IMG/VR virus record: IMGVR_UViG_3300010885_015027 | Location: 1 to 64,000 of that record | DNA from: a virus | Reading direction: 5' to 3' (one strand) | DNA length: 64,000 nucleotides | Shown here: in pieces, positions 7,499-15,563 of the stretch | Layout of the letters: each line of letters opens with the position of its first letter | Position numbering within the stretch: the first letter of the stretch is position 1 | The notes under the pieces: generated by a model | The model's input: only the letters and a program-made list of their open reading frames with translations | What the model was told of the DNA's origin: nothing | Databases searched by the model: none | Translations under genes and position numbers: made by a program

Positions 7499-7558
7499 AG
7501 GTATGTACCAGTTTTAAGTGATAGTATTAAATAATTTGTTAAGGGAAATTTCTACATT

Positions 7559-8737
7559 ATGAAATCTTTTATTGAAGCTGTAAAAATTGAGTTTCCAGAT
7601 AAGCAAGTCTTCACCAGACCAGAATTATCTGCTGTTGCTGAGAAATATTCTCTACGAAAATCGTTTACAGAGTTTATGACAAACGATTCGAATAAGATTC
7701 GTCGTGGCCTCTATAAAATAGAGTCAAATGTAGAATTATCCGAATCAATAGTTAACCTGGTTAAATTTAAACCAGCAGAAAAAATCCGAATCCCACAGTC
7801 TCCTCTCTTAGAGAAGAAAACTGAAAATATCGAAAGCATTAATTTGATTCCAGAAAAGGATCCAGAATTTGTTCCTTTCGGTGATTTCAAGCTACTTAAA
7901 AAAGTAGTTTCGTCGAAGACTTTCTTTCCGATCTATATTTCTGGTGAATCTGGAAACGGTAAAACAAAGATGGTTTATGAAGTTTGTGCTCAATCTAAGA
8001 GGGAATTAATCAGAGCCAATATCACCGAATCTACTGATGAAGATGATCTGATTGGTGGATATCGTCTGATTAATGGTGAAACGATTTGGCAAGATGGACC
8101 TGCCGTAGAAGCAATGAATCGTGGGGCGATTCTTCTTTTAGACGAAATTAATTTGGCTTCTCCTAAGATTATGTGTCTACAGCCAATTCTTGAAGGTAAT
8201 CCCATTTATATTAAAAAGACCAATGTGCTTGTGCATCCGGTACAGGGTTTCAATATTATTGCAACTGCAAATACAAAAGGAAAGTCTTCCGATGATGGTC
8301 GATATATTGGTTCTAATACTCTTAATGAAGCTCTGCTAGACAGATTTGCAATTAATATTGAACACGAATATCCTTCTAAAGATATTGAAATTAAGATTCT
8401 TACAAATATTCTAGACACACATTCTTCTAAAACGGATAACAATATTGAATATGTAGAAAAATTAGTTGAATGGGCCAAGACTATCCGGGACACTTTTGAC
8501 GCTGGTGGAGTCGAAGAAATTATTACCACTCGTAGATTGATTCATATTCTTCGGTTCTTTCTTATTATTGGTGGTAATCGGGTTCGTGCTATTCGTTATG
8601 GAATTTCACGGTTCGACCAAATTACCAAGAAATCTTTCTTATCGCTTTATCAGAAATTAGACGCCAGCGTAGAAGTAGACACCGAGAACTTTAAAAGTTC
8701 TGAGATTGTGTGGGAAGAAATTCAAGGTGCTCAATAA
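7559..8737 (+). CDS. cobS: CobS/MoxR-type AAA+ ATPase
   Basis: A 392-residue AAA+ protein. Residues 1-60 are a separate N-terminal region; Walker A G-E-S-G-N-G-K-T lies near residue 137, Walker B ILLLDEIN near 195, and an ATANTKG sensor 1 near 238. MoxR-family ATPases act with a vWA-domain partner; the 3675-5894 product is the likely one although encoded on the other strand. CobS-like ATPases are widespread in T4-like marine and alphaproteobacterial phages, with no proven target. Confidence 0.88.
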   Translation: MKSFIEAVKIEFPDKQVFTRPELSAVAEKYSLRKSFTEFMTNDSNKIRRGLYKIESNVELSESIVNLVKFKPAEKIRIPQSPLLEKKTENIESINLIPEKDPEFVPFGDFKLLKKVVSSKTFFPIYISGESGNGKTKMVYEVCAQSKRELIRANITESTDEDDLIGGYRLINGETIWQDGPAVEAMNRGAILLLDEINLASPKIMCLQPILEGNPIYIKKTNVLVHPVQGFNIIATANTKGKSSDDGRYIGSNTLNEALLDRFAINIEHEYPSKDIEIKILTNILDTHSSKTDNNIEYVEKLVEWAKTIRDTFDAGGVEEIITTRRLIHILRFFLIIGGNRVRAIRYGISRFDQITKKSFLSLYQKLDASVEVDTENFKSSEIVWEEIQGAQ

Positions 8738-8769
8738 TATGCTACTGTCCCATCAGGGACAAACTTTTT

Positions 8770-8777
8770 TATAAATA
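8770..8777 (+). promoter_or_regulatory. T4-type late promoter
   Basis: Perfect TATAAATA box 20 nt upstream of the zinc-ribbon gene start, matching the gp55-dependent late consensus. Confidence 0.6.
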
Positions 8778-8796
8778 ATGACTGAGGGAATTGCTA

Positions 8797-9078
8797 ATGC
8801 CATTGTATGATTACCACTGTACTAGAGATGATTGTCAACACTCTTTCGAAAAGAACGTTAAGATGGATGACTGTGATATTCCTTCTACCCAACCTTGCCC
8901 AGAATGTTCTTCTATTACAATAGTAAAAACAGTTACATCTGCTTATTTTGGTGATCCTGTACGTTTGGGTATCACCAAAGCACCAGCGGATTTCCAAAAA
9001 TATGTTTTAGGTAGAATTAAAGAAGCACACCCACTGGGTAATGTCGAACGAACTAGGTCTATTGTAAGAGAAATTTAA
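8797..9078 (+). CDS. FmdB-type zinc-ribbon protein
   Basis: A 93-residue protein starting MPLYDYHC with a second PCPEC knuckle, the four-cysteine zinc ribbon of the FmdB/putative regulatory protein family. I chose ATG 8797, behind GAGGG, over the upstream TTG. The C-terminal half (PADFQKYVLGRIKEAHP) is phage-specific. Role unknown; zinc binding is a confident prediction. Confidence 0.8.
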   Translation: MPLYDYHCTRDDCQHSFEKNVKMDDCDIPSTQPCPECSSITIVKTVTSAYFGDPVRLGITKAPADFQKYVLGRIKEAHPLGNVERTRSIVREI

Positions 9079-9114
9079 ATCTGTGATATTCTTTATTATG
9101 AATAAAGGATACTA

Positions 9115-9858
9115 ATGTCAAGAAAACCAAAAACATTCAAAAATAATCTAGAACCAACTATAGATAATTCTTTCTCATTAAAAAGAATTACCCCAATGAC
9201 TGATGCACAACAAGATGCATTTAATGCGTTTGAAGAGCATTATAATTTAGTTCTTTGTGGTTCGGCTGGTACTGGTAAAACTTTTATATCATTATATTTG
9301 GCTCTATCTGAATTAATGAGAAGAGATCGATCTTCAAAAGATGATCCAAAAAAGATTATGATTGTTAGATCAACAGTTTCTTCTAGAGATGTTGGATTTC
9401 TGCCAGGGACCTTGAAAGAAAAGATGTCAGTATATGAAGATCCTTATCGTGGAATCTTTGCAGAATTATTTGGTAGAGGAGATGCATTTGAAATATTGAA
9501 AACAAAAGGTATCGTTGAATTTTGTTCTACTTCTTTCTTGCGTGGAACAACTATTAATGACTCTTATATTATCCTAGACGAATTCCAGAATTGTTCATCT
9601 CAGGAATTAGAAACAGTTATAACAAGAGTCGGAAAAAATTCGAAAATATTTTTCTGCGGTGATTGGTCACAGAATGATCTCATTCGCTCTAAATGGGATG
9701 TTTCAGGTTTACCAGTTTTCATGAAGATTATAGAAAAGATGCAAGAATTCGATATTATTGAATTCGGAATTGAAGATATCGTGCGTTCAGGAATAGTTAA
9801 ATCTTTCATTATCGCAAAGGCGGAAGTGGAAGACGAGATGTCATCTAATAATAAATAG
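9115..9858 (+). CDS. phoH: PhoH-like ATPase
   Basis: A 247-residue P-loop protein: TDAQQDAFNAF leads into the Walker A segment CGSAGTGKTF (about residue 50), with Walker B IILDEFQN near 155 and FCGDWSQ near 182. PhoH family proteins are ATPases with probable RNA helicase or RNA-processing activity and are frequent in T4-like and marine phages. AGGATACTA precedes the ATG as a ribosome site. Confidence 0.9.
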   Translation: MSRKPKTFKNNLEPTIDNSFSLKRITPMTDAQQDAFNAFEEHYNLVLCGSAGTGKTFISLYLALSELMRRDRSSKDDPKKIMIVRSTVSSRDVGFLPGTLKEKMSVYEDPYRGIFAELFGRGDAFEILKTKGIVEFCSTSFLRGTTINDSYIILDEFQNCSSQELETVITRVGKNSKIFFCGDWSQNDLIRSKWDVSGLPVFMKIIEKMQEFDIIEFGIEDIVRSGIVKSFIIAKAEVEDEMSSNNK

Positions 9859-9876
9859 GTTATATTTACATAAAAC

Positions 9877-10563
9877 GTGAAGATTTTTAAACATAATAAA
9901 ATAGATCTACCTGTATTACAAACCCAAGAGGGCAACGGGAGAAGATATTATATTACCCCTGAAGGTAAGTATTATCCTTCCATCACAACTCTCTTGGGTC
10001 AAGGTTCTAAAGAATCATTAGAAAATTGGAAGAAATCCATCGGGGAAGGAGCTGCCAAAGTAATATCTGATTACGCATGTTCTCTTGGTGAAAATCTACA
10101 TTATGTAGTTGAAAAATATCTAGATAACGATCCGAATTATTTACAGACCGCCACATCACACTCCAAATATATATTCATAGCTCTTCAAGAAACTCTTGAT
10201 AGAATCGACAATATCTACACACAAGAAGCTACTTTATATTCAGATACACTCGGTCTGGCTGGCAGAACTGATTGTATTGCAGAATTCGACGGTGTCCCGT
10301 CTGTTATTGACTTCAAAACATCAAGAAAAGAAAAGAAACAAGAATGGATTACTAATTATTTTGTACAAGGAACTGCTTATTCTTTGATGTTTGAAGAGAT
10401 GACTGGGATTAAAATTCGCCAAATTGTAATCCTTATGGGTACACATGATTCCCAACCTTTAATTTTCACGGTTGACAGAAAGAATTATGTGTCAGAATTG
10501 ACAAAAATTATGGGCAAATATCTTGGAGATTTGAAATATTATGACGTACAAAGAAATTCATGA
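9877..10563 (+). CDS. PD-(D/E)XK family nuclease (RecB-like)
   Basis: A 228-residue protein. The motifs are G-x-N-L-H (about residue 66), GLAGRTDCIAEFDG (about 126), VIDFKTSRK (about 145) and the helix QGTAYSLMFEE (about 164), which together make the RecB-type PD-(D/E)XK active site. The start codon is GTG at 9877. It overlaps uvsY by 23 bp, suggesting a role in recombination or end processing. Confidence 0.85.
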   Translation: MKIFKHNKIDLPVLQTQEGNGRRYYITPEGKYYPSITTLLGQGSKESLENWKKSIGEGAAKVISDYACSLGENLHYVVEKYLDNDPNYLQTATSHSKYIFIALQETLDRIDNIYTQEATLYSDTLGLAGRTDCIAEFDGVPSVIDFKTSRKEKKQEWITNYFVQGTAYSLMFEEMTGIKIRQIVILMGTHDSQPLIFTVDRKNYVSELTKIMGKYLGDLKYYDVQRNS

Positions 10564-10972
10564 TTTAGCCCAAGTGGAATTGAAAATAGATAGATTTGCA
10601 TTAGGTGAAGAAGCAACACGAACTCCTAATATCTTAATGAAATTCTTGGACATCTATCGTACAGAAAAAATAATTCTGCATAAGATGAATAGAAAATGCG
10701 ACGAATTAAAGAAAGACAAGTGGGAATACTACGCCGGAAAATCATCAGATGAAGTTTATCTTGAGAAACCTTTTGATATAAAAGTGCTCCGACAAGATCT
10801 TGACATGTATCTTGCTGCTGATCCAGAATTATCCGAATTAATTTATAATATACAAACACAAAAAGAGAAGATATTTTATTTAGAGAAAATCCTTAGAGGA
10901 ATTGAACAACGAGAATTTTCTATTAAAAATGCGATAACAATGATTCGTTTTGATGCGGGTGAAGTCACTTAA
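10541..10972 (+). CDS. uvsY: UvsY recombination mediator
   Basis: A 143-residue helical protein with the UvsY pattern: an N-terminal helix, a KWEYYAGK motif (YYSG in T4) near residue 62, and a C-terminal IKNAITMIRFDAGE matching the end of T4 UvsY. It loads UvsX recombinase onto gp32-coated ssDNA; both partners are encoded in this window. It overlaps the nuclease gene upstream and ends just before a late promoter. Confidence 0.88.
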   Translation: MTYKEIHDLAQVELKIDRFALGEEATRTPNILMKFLDIYRTEKIILHKMNRKCDELKKDKWEYYAGKSSDEVYLEKPFDIKVLRQDLDMYLAADPELSELIYNIQTQKEKIFYLEKILRGIEQREFSIKNAITMIRFDAGEVT

Positions 10973-10986
10973 TAAAACTGTGTAAA

Positions 10987-10994
10987 TATAAATA
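10987..10994 (+). promoter_or_regulatory. T4-type late promoter of GIY-YIG gene 1
   Basis: Perfect TATAAATA, followed at 11000-11019 by a 9-bp hairpin (GAGGGAATG-GT-CATTCCCTC), itself inside a CTAGTG/CACTAG pair. Late promoters next to leader hairpins are the arrangement used by T4 homing endonuclease genes to restrict translation to late times. Confidence 0.65.
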
Positions 10995-11046
10995 CTAGTG
11001 AGGGAATGGTCATTCCCTCTAATCACACACTAGGAAAATATTTTAC

Positions 11047-11637
11047 ATGTCTGAATTTTATGTCTATGCATATTTGCGAGAAGATGGCTCCCCATATTAT
11101 ATCGGGAAAGGACGAGGTAACAGAGCCTGGAGGAAGTCGGGAAGACAAGTTCCTCCACCTACAGATTCTTCTAGAATAGTTATTGTCAAAGAGACACTTA
11201 CAGAAACAGAAGCCTTCTCTGAAGAAATGCGACTCATCCAATTGCACGGTCGAAAAGATAATGGAACAGGAATTCTGAGAAATCTGACAGATGGTGGAGA
11301 AGGAACTTCTGGATGCAAACGTTCTCAAGAAACCAGAGACAAACAATCTGTAGCTATGTCTGGTGAAAATAATCCTATGTTCGGAAAGTTTGGAGAAAAT
11401 CATCCTAATTATGGAAGGACTGGTATAAGTCATCCTATGTTTGGACAGCACCACACTCCAGAAGCCAGAGACAAAATGTCTGCAGCTGCGTCTGGTGAAA
11501 ATAATCCTATGTTTGGAAGGACAGGTGAAAACAGTCCCAGGTTTAGACAGAAACTATCTCCAGATTCAATAGCCAAAATGATTGCAACCATGAAGAGAAA
11601 TAAAGAAGCTAAGGATCTCACACAGCATCATTTATAA
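11047..11637 (+). CDS. GIY-YIG homing endonuclease 1 (NUMOD3)
   Basis: A 196-residue protein. The GIY-YIG nuclease core is degenerate at the first element ([19 protein letters not shown], residues 4-22), with the R-x-x-x-R-x-W helix and the NLTDGGEG element. It is followed by at least four NUMOD3 DNA-binding repeats of the SGENNPMFG type. Such freestanding endonucleases spread by cutting a neighbouring locus; here that is evidently uvsW, whose 5-prime end is duplicated just downstream. The 12-kb paralog is closely similar in sequence. Confidence 0.9.
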   Translation: MSEFYVYAYLREDGSPYYIGKGRGNRAWRKSGRQVPPPTDSSRIVIVKETLTETEAFSEEMRLIQLHGRKDNGTGILRNLTDGGEGTSGCKRSQETRDKQSVAMSGENNPMFGKFGENHPNYGRTGISHPMFGQHHTPEARDKMSAAASGENNPMFGRTGENSPRFRQKLSPDSIAKMIATMKRNKEAKDLTQHHL

Positions 11638-11640
11638 ATA
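11633..11640 (+). promoter_or_regulatory. Late promoter copy upstream of the uvsW fragment
   Basis: TATAAATA identical to the one in front of intact uvsW (12451-12458). It overlaps the stop codon of the endonuclease gene. Confidence 0.6.
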
Positions 11641-11645
11641 TGTAA

Positions 11646-11735
11646 ATGAATGTGACGCTGAAAAATTTTAATGAAACCCATGTAATTGTTGAAGCAGAAC
11701 AAGGAATTATCCAGGAGCTGTACGAACTCCTCTGA
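11646..11735 (+). pseudogene. Duplicated 5-prime fragment of uvsW
   Basis: The first 13 codons (MNVTLKNFNETHV) and the promoter upstream are nearly identical to intact uvsW at 12464. The frame then diverges (IVEAEQGIIQELYELL against IIDTEPGVLQELYELL) and ends at a TGA after 29 residues. It lies between two homing endonuclease genes and is best explained as target sequence left or co-converted when one endonuclease unit inserted. A short peptide could still be made from the late promoter. Confidence 0.85.
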
Positions 11736-11777
11736 GAACAAAATATAACTTATTTTGAAAGTCAAGATCTAGTTTTG

Positions 11778-11785
11778 TATAAATA
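11778..11785 (+). promoter_or_regulatory. T4-type late promoter of GIY-YIG gene 2
   Basis: Perfect TATAAATA, followed by a 10-bp hairpin, GAGAGGAGAA (11792-11801) with TTCTCCTCTC (11816-11825), in the leader of the second endonuclease gene. Confidence 0.65.
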
Positions 11786-11855
11786 ATAGTCGAGAGGAGA
11801 ATAGTCTTAGAAACTTTCTCCTCTCTAAACACACAAACTACGGAGAGTAGCTTAT

Positions 11856-12455
11856 ATGTCTAAAACTATTTATACAAAAGATCCGAACAGATTCTATGTC
11901 TATGCTTTTCTAAGAGAAGATGGTTCCCCTTATTATATCGGAAAAGGTACGGGTGCCAGAGCCTGGATCAAGAGACGAAGGTCTTCTCCACCTGCTGACG
12001 TGTCTAGAATATCTATTCTCTTTGAAAATCTGACAGAAACAGAAGCCTTCGATGAAGAAATGAGACTAATAAATTTCTATGGTAGAAAAGACCTAGGAAC
12101 AGGAATCCTGAGAAATCTGACAGATGGCGGAGAAGGAGCTTCTGGCTGCATACGATCTCAAGACGCTCGAGACAAAATGTCTGAAGCACAGTCTGGAGAA
12201 AATCATCCTATGTTTGGAAAGCGCCATACTCAAGACGCCAGAGACAAAATGTCTGCAGCACTGTCTGGAGAAAATCATCCTATGTTTGGAAAGCGCCATA
12301 CTCAAGACGCCAGAGACAAAATGTCTGCATCACGGTCTGGAGAAAAGAATCCTATGTATGGAAAGCGTCGATCTCCAGAAACACTAGCCAAAATGCGTGA
12401 AACCATCAAGAGAAATAAAGAAGCTAGGATTCTCAACGAATTAGAAGTTTTATAA
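11856..12455 (+). CDS. GIY-YIG homing endonuclease 2 (NUMOD3)
   Basis: A 199-residue paralog of the 11047 product: [19 protein letters not shown] core, NLTDGGEG, and three near-identical tandem repeats of SGENHPMFGKRHTQDARDKM (differing in the last copy). Its TAA stop is part of the uvsW late promoter, so the gene is fitted exactly against uvsW. ATG 11856 has GGAGAG upstream. Confidence 0.9.
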   Translation: MSKTIYTKDPNRFYVYAFLREDGSPYYIGKGTGARAWIKRRRSSPPADVSRISILFENLTETEAFDEEMRLINFYGRKDLGTGILRNLTDGGEGASGCIRSQDARDKMSEAQSGENHPMFGKRHTQDARDKMSAALSGENHPMFGKRHTQDARDKMSASRSGEKNPMYGKRRSPETLAKMRETIKRNKEARILNELEVL

Positions 12456-12458
12456 ATA
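12451..12458 (+). promoter_or_regulatory. uvsW: Late promoter of uvsW
   Basis: TATAAATA ends only 5 nt before the uvsW ATG at 12464, so a late transcript would be nearly leaderless. T4 uvsW is also a late gene. Confidence 0.65.
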
Positions 12459-12463
12459 TTTGA

Positions 12464-13936
12464 ATGAATGTGACGCTGAAAAATTTTAATGAAACCCATG
12501 TAATCATAGACACCGAGCCAGGCGTTCTGCAAGAGTTGTACGAACTCTTGTCTTTCGAAGTTAAAGGCGCAAAATTCATGCCTATCTACAAGAAGAGGCT
12601 ATGGGATGGATACGCAAGATTATTGAATATCCGAAACAAAACAGTTGGTAAGGGTCTTGCGTATCACATTAAGTCTTATTGCGAAGACAATGGATATATT
12701 TTCAACCAGGAATTCAGCGACGATGGATTCTCTGAAGAGATAGCAGATGCATTTATTAAATCGAATAAGATTCATTCTGCCGATGGTTTCGAGATCGAAT
12801 TGCGTGATTATCAAATAGATTCTATAAAACATGGAATCCGTAACAACAGATCTATTACTGTCTCGGTTACAGGTTCTGGTAAATCTGCCATAATCGCTTC
12901 TCTAATTCGTTTCTATCACGAAAATACAGAAGGAAAGTGTCTTCTTATTTGTCCAACGACTAGTCTTGTTGAACAATTATATTCTGATATAGGTGAATAT
13001 TTCCCAGACTGGGATCACTCCACTAAAATTACTAGAATCTATTCTGGTATGGAAAGAGAAGACAAAAGAATTATCATAAGCACTTGGCAAAGTTTATATG
13101 ATAAACCGACTTCTTATTTTGATGACATCGAAGTTCTCCTTGGCGATGAGTGCCATTTATATTCTGCCAAAGAAGTTTCAAAGTTATTTGAAAAATGCGT
13201 TAATGCTATTTACAGACACGGTTTCACAGGAACATTATCTGGTGAGAAGATTCATCAATTACAGTTAGAAGGAATATTTGGTAAATCAAGAATTCTTACA
13301 ACAACTTCAGAGTTAATCAAAAAATCTCAATTATCGGATTTTAAGATTAATGCTCTTGTCCTTTCTTATTCTGATGCTTCCAGGAAAGCTTCCAAAGATA
13401 TCACATATGAAGAAGAAGTGAAATTTCTTATTGGTAATGACAAGAGGAATCGGTTCATTGCCAAATTAGCTGCAAGTACGAAAGGAAATACTCTCGTGTT
13501 ATTCTCTAGAGTAGAAACTCATGGAGAACTTATCTATAACCTTATTCAGAAGTATACTGATAGACCAGTTTATTTCGTTTATGGTGGAACTGATGTGGAT
13601 ATTCGAGAAGATGTAAGAAAACAAATTAATGATATTAACGATGGAATTATCGTAGCTTCTTCACAGATATTCTCTACAGGAATTAATATTCCTTCACTTC
13701 AGAATATCATATTCACACATCCTTCGAAATCTAAAATAAGAGTTCTACAATCAATCGGAAGAGTGCTTAGATTATCTGCGAACAAAGTCGGACCAGCAAT
13801 TCTGTTCGATATCGTTGACGATCTACAATTTAGGAATAAGAAGAATTTCTCCATGAAACACTTTCTGGAGAGGGCCAAGATTTATGTGCAAGAGAATTTC
13901 AATTACAAAATAATTAATGTAGATTTGGAGAAATAA
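12464..13936 (+). CDS. uvsW: UvsW DNA/RNA helicase
   Basis: A 490-residue superfamily 2 helicase. An N-terminal substrate-recognition region (residues 1-110) precedes LRDYQ, Walker A VTGSGKSA (about 138), the DECH box in LLGDECHLYS (about 228), the GFTGTL motif III region and the C-terminal motif VI segment IGRVLRLS (about 425). Length and layout match T4 UvsW, which unwinds R-loops and regresses stalled forks to shift replication from origin- to recombination-dependent mode. Confidence 0.95.
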   Translation: MNVTLKNFNETHVIIDTEPGVLQELYELLSFEVKGAKFMPIYKKRLWDGYARLLNIRNKTVGKGLAYHIKSYCEDNGYIFNQEFSDDGFSEEIADAFIKSNKIHSADGFEIELRDYQIDSIKHGIRNNRSITVSVTGSGKSAIIASLIRFYHENTEGKCLLICPTTSLVEQLYSDIGEYFPDWDHSTKITRIYSGMEREDKRIIISTWQSLYDKPTSYFDDIEVLLGDECHLYSAKEVSKLFEKCVNAIYRHGFTGTLSGEKIHQLQLEGIFGKSRILTTTSELIKKSQLSDFKINALVLSYSDASRKASKDITYEEEVKFLIGNDKRNRFIAKLAASTKGNTLVLFSRVETHGELIYNLIQKYTDRPVYFVYGGTDVDIREDVRKQINDINDGIIVASSQIFSTGINIPSLQNIIFTHPSKSKIRVLQSIGRVLRLSANKVGPAILFDIVDDLQFRNKKNFSMKHFLERAKIYVQENFNYKIINVDLEK

Positions 13937-13938
13937 AT

Positions 13939-14145
13939 ATGGAAATAATCAAAATGCCAAAAGCGTCATATGAAAGAATCATTCCGACTTCACTAGAAGG
14001 AGCGATGACAGAATTAGACAGACGAATTATGATTACTGCGAGAGAAAATCTTGGGCAAGTTCAGGCTCGTGTCATCTTCAGAGAATTGCTGCAAGATTTC
14101 ATGCAAGGACTAGAATCCAAGTCCTCGTATATAATTCGTCCGTAA
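13939..14145 (+). CDS. Small hypothetical protein after uvsW
   Basis: A 68-residue helical protein (MEIIKMPKASYERIIPTSLE..., with a QVQARVIFRELLQDFM helix), starting 2 nt after the uvsW stop with no room for a separate promoter. Not recognised. A promoter on the opposite strand at 14181-14209 would transcribe antisense through it. Confidence 0.7.
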   Translation: MEIIKMPKASYERIIPTSLEGAMTELDRRIMITARENLGQVQARVIFRELLQDFMQGLESKSSYIIRP

Positions 14146-14180
14146 CAGTAATATCTATTACTTAAAACTGGTACATACCT

Positions 14181-14209
14181 ATTGTAGCTTAGAAAGTCAA
14201 GGTAGTCAA
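14181..14209 (-). promoter_or_regulatory. Antisense promoter with conserved downstream box, copy 2
   Basis: On the minus strand TTGACT (14209-14204), 17 bp, TACAAT (14186-14181), then the same AGGTATGTACCAGTTTTAA box as at 7499. It points into the end of the uvsW operon, and no minus-strand gene follows for many kilobases, so it should make an antisense RNA. Confidence 0.65.
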
Positions 14210-14242
14210 ATTCTTTTATTTGTTATCTCTTAAACACAGAAT

Positions 14243-14271
14243 TTGACTATTCGTGAAATATATTGTATAAT
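14243..14271 (+). promoter_or_regulatory. Early promoter for gene 33
   Basis: TTGACT, 17 bp, TATAAT, then AGTTCTATATG. Back to back with the antisense promoter about 35 nt upstream. The ATG at 14280 is 8 nt after the -10. Confidence 0.8.
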
Positions 14272-14279
14272 AGTTCTAT

Positions 14280-14567
14280 ATGATGTTAATAAATATTTCG
14301 ATGACTGACGAGAACGAGCTATTACCAAGCATAGAAGATATTCTCATTAAACCTGAAGATCTTTTGCGTGATATCAAAGCTCTAGTTTTGAATAATAGAA
14401 TGAATTATTTGGAAGCTGTTGTTTATTATTGTCAGAAGAATAATTATGATATTGAAGCTGTTGCAAAGACGATTCCACAATCACTCAGAACTCTAGTAGA
14501 GGACTCTGCAAAGAAGCTGAAATTATTCAAGAAAATCCATAATAATAGCAAATCGTTACCAATCTAG
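14280..14567 (+). CDS. 33: Late transcription co-activator gp33-like
   Basis: A 95-residue protein. Its central segment RMNYLEAVVYYCQKNNYDIE, followed by AVAKTIPQSLRTLVEDSAKKL, lines up with T4 gp33 (MSYLEA... FAKFIPSG... IEKIQSEA). gp33 bridges RNA polymerase to the sliding clamp at gp55-dependent late promoters. The gene order 33-59-32 is exactly that of T4, which supports the call despite low identity. Confidence 0.82.
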   Translation: MMLINISMTDENELLPSIEDILIKPEDLLRDIKALVLNNRMNYLEAVVYYCQKNNYDIEAVAKTIPQSLRTLVEDSAKKLKLFKKIHNNSKSLPI

Positions 14568-14573
14568 ATATCC

Positions 14574-15206
14574 ATGGATATGATCGAAACATTTTCTGGA
14601 TACGATGCATACGTTACTTATCTTGCATTTAAGTTGCATTTTTCGAGTAACACATACGATTTTTTTAAATTTAATGGAAAAACAAAAGCTAATCCATCAT
14701 CATTTAATTCTAGAAAAGACAAATATCATTTTGAAAAGATAGCTGCTAAAATATCTAGAGAATCATTTATTGAGAGGATGTTAATCGAATATCTAGAAAA
14801 CTCCAATTTTTGGATTAAGGATATCTTAACAGCAGATAACAAAGCAAGACATCTCGTTTGGAGGGGATATGTGGAAAGTTTTCCATATTCTTTCCGCTCA
14901 GAATTAGGTAAGATAAAAGAATATTGTCTTCTAAACGAAATAAGTTATGCAGAACTGTTTAAGACAAAGGGAATAACTCACCCTCTAATTTTCAAGATGT
15001 ATATTAGAAAAACGATTCGTCTTGAAACATTTATTTGCATAGATAGTTTGATTAAGATTTCGGATAAGATGTCTTCTCCAGATTCTCCTCGTGATCCTGT
15101 TTGGGATGAAGTTCAAACACTCATGTCTCATTATTTTTCTTTCGTGCAAAAATTTCTACCAGAAAGAAATATACTTAAGAAAATATTTTTAGAAATTTTC
15201 AATTGA
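14574..15206 (+). CDS. 59: Helicase loader gp59
   Basis: A 210-residue, largely helical basic protein. Motifs SGYDAYVTYLAFKLHF, then SFNSRKDKYHFEKIAAK, then LETFICIDSLIKISDK correspond to T4 gp59 (RRDKYFFQKLSEK and SFETFILLDSFLNIIDK). It displaces gp32 and loads gp41 helicase at forks and D-loops. It lies between genes 33 and 32 as in T4. Confidence 0.88.
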   Translation: MDMIETFSGYDAYVTYLAFKLHFSSNTYDFFKFNGKTKANPSSFNSRKDKYHFEKIAAKISRESFIERMLIEYLENSNFWIKDILTADNKARHLVWRGYVESFPYSFRSELGKIKEYCLLNEISYAELFKTKGITHPLIFKMYIRKTIRLETFICIDSLIKISDKMSSPDSPRDPVWDEVQTLMSHYFSFVQKFLPERNILKKIFLEIFN

Positions 15207-15247
15207 CATAATAATGAAAATAGGTTATAATAAAATTGAGGTGAAAT

Positions 15248-15559
15248 ATGGATGAAGATGAAGTAATTAATTTTGATCCTGAGGAAGAGGATGCTCCTGA
15301 AGATGAAGAATTCGACAGTGTATTTGACATAGAAGATTTTAATGATGAATCAATTGAAGTTTTAATTGATAATGTTTCTGAATCTATTAATACTCTTGAA
15401 AGTATTATGTTGAACATGTATTATTCGTATCATAGATTGAAAGAAGAAACTGATGAACACATAAATAATTTAGTAACAGAAAATGAGAATTATTGTGAAA
15501 CAATTACCAAGCTCTATCAACAATTAGCAACTATTAGCAACCAAGAAAAAGAGGAATAA
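15248..15559 (+). CDS. Acidic coiled-coil hypothetical protein
   Basis: A 103-residue, very acidic protein (about a third Asp/Glu) with a C-terminal helical stretch from about residue 45. It has a promoter of its own (TTGACA around 15204 and TATAAT around 15229) and a ribosome site GAGGTGAA before the ATG. Placed between genes 59 and 32; it could be a DNA-mimic or a partner of the replication proteins, but nothing proves this. Confidence 0.75.
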   Translation: MDEDEVINFDPEEEDAPEDEEFDSVFDIEDFNDESIEVLIDNVSESINTLESIMLNMYYSYHRLKEETDEHINNLVTENENYCETITKLYQQLATISNQEKEE

Positions 15560-15563
15560 TTAA

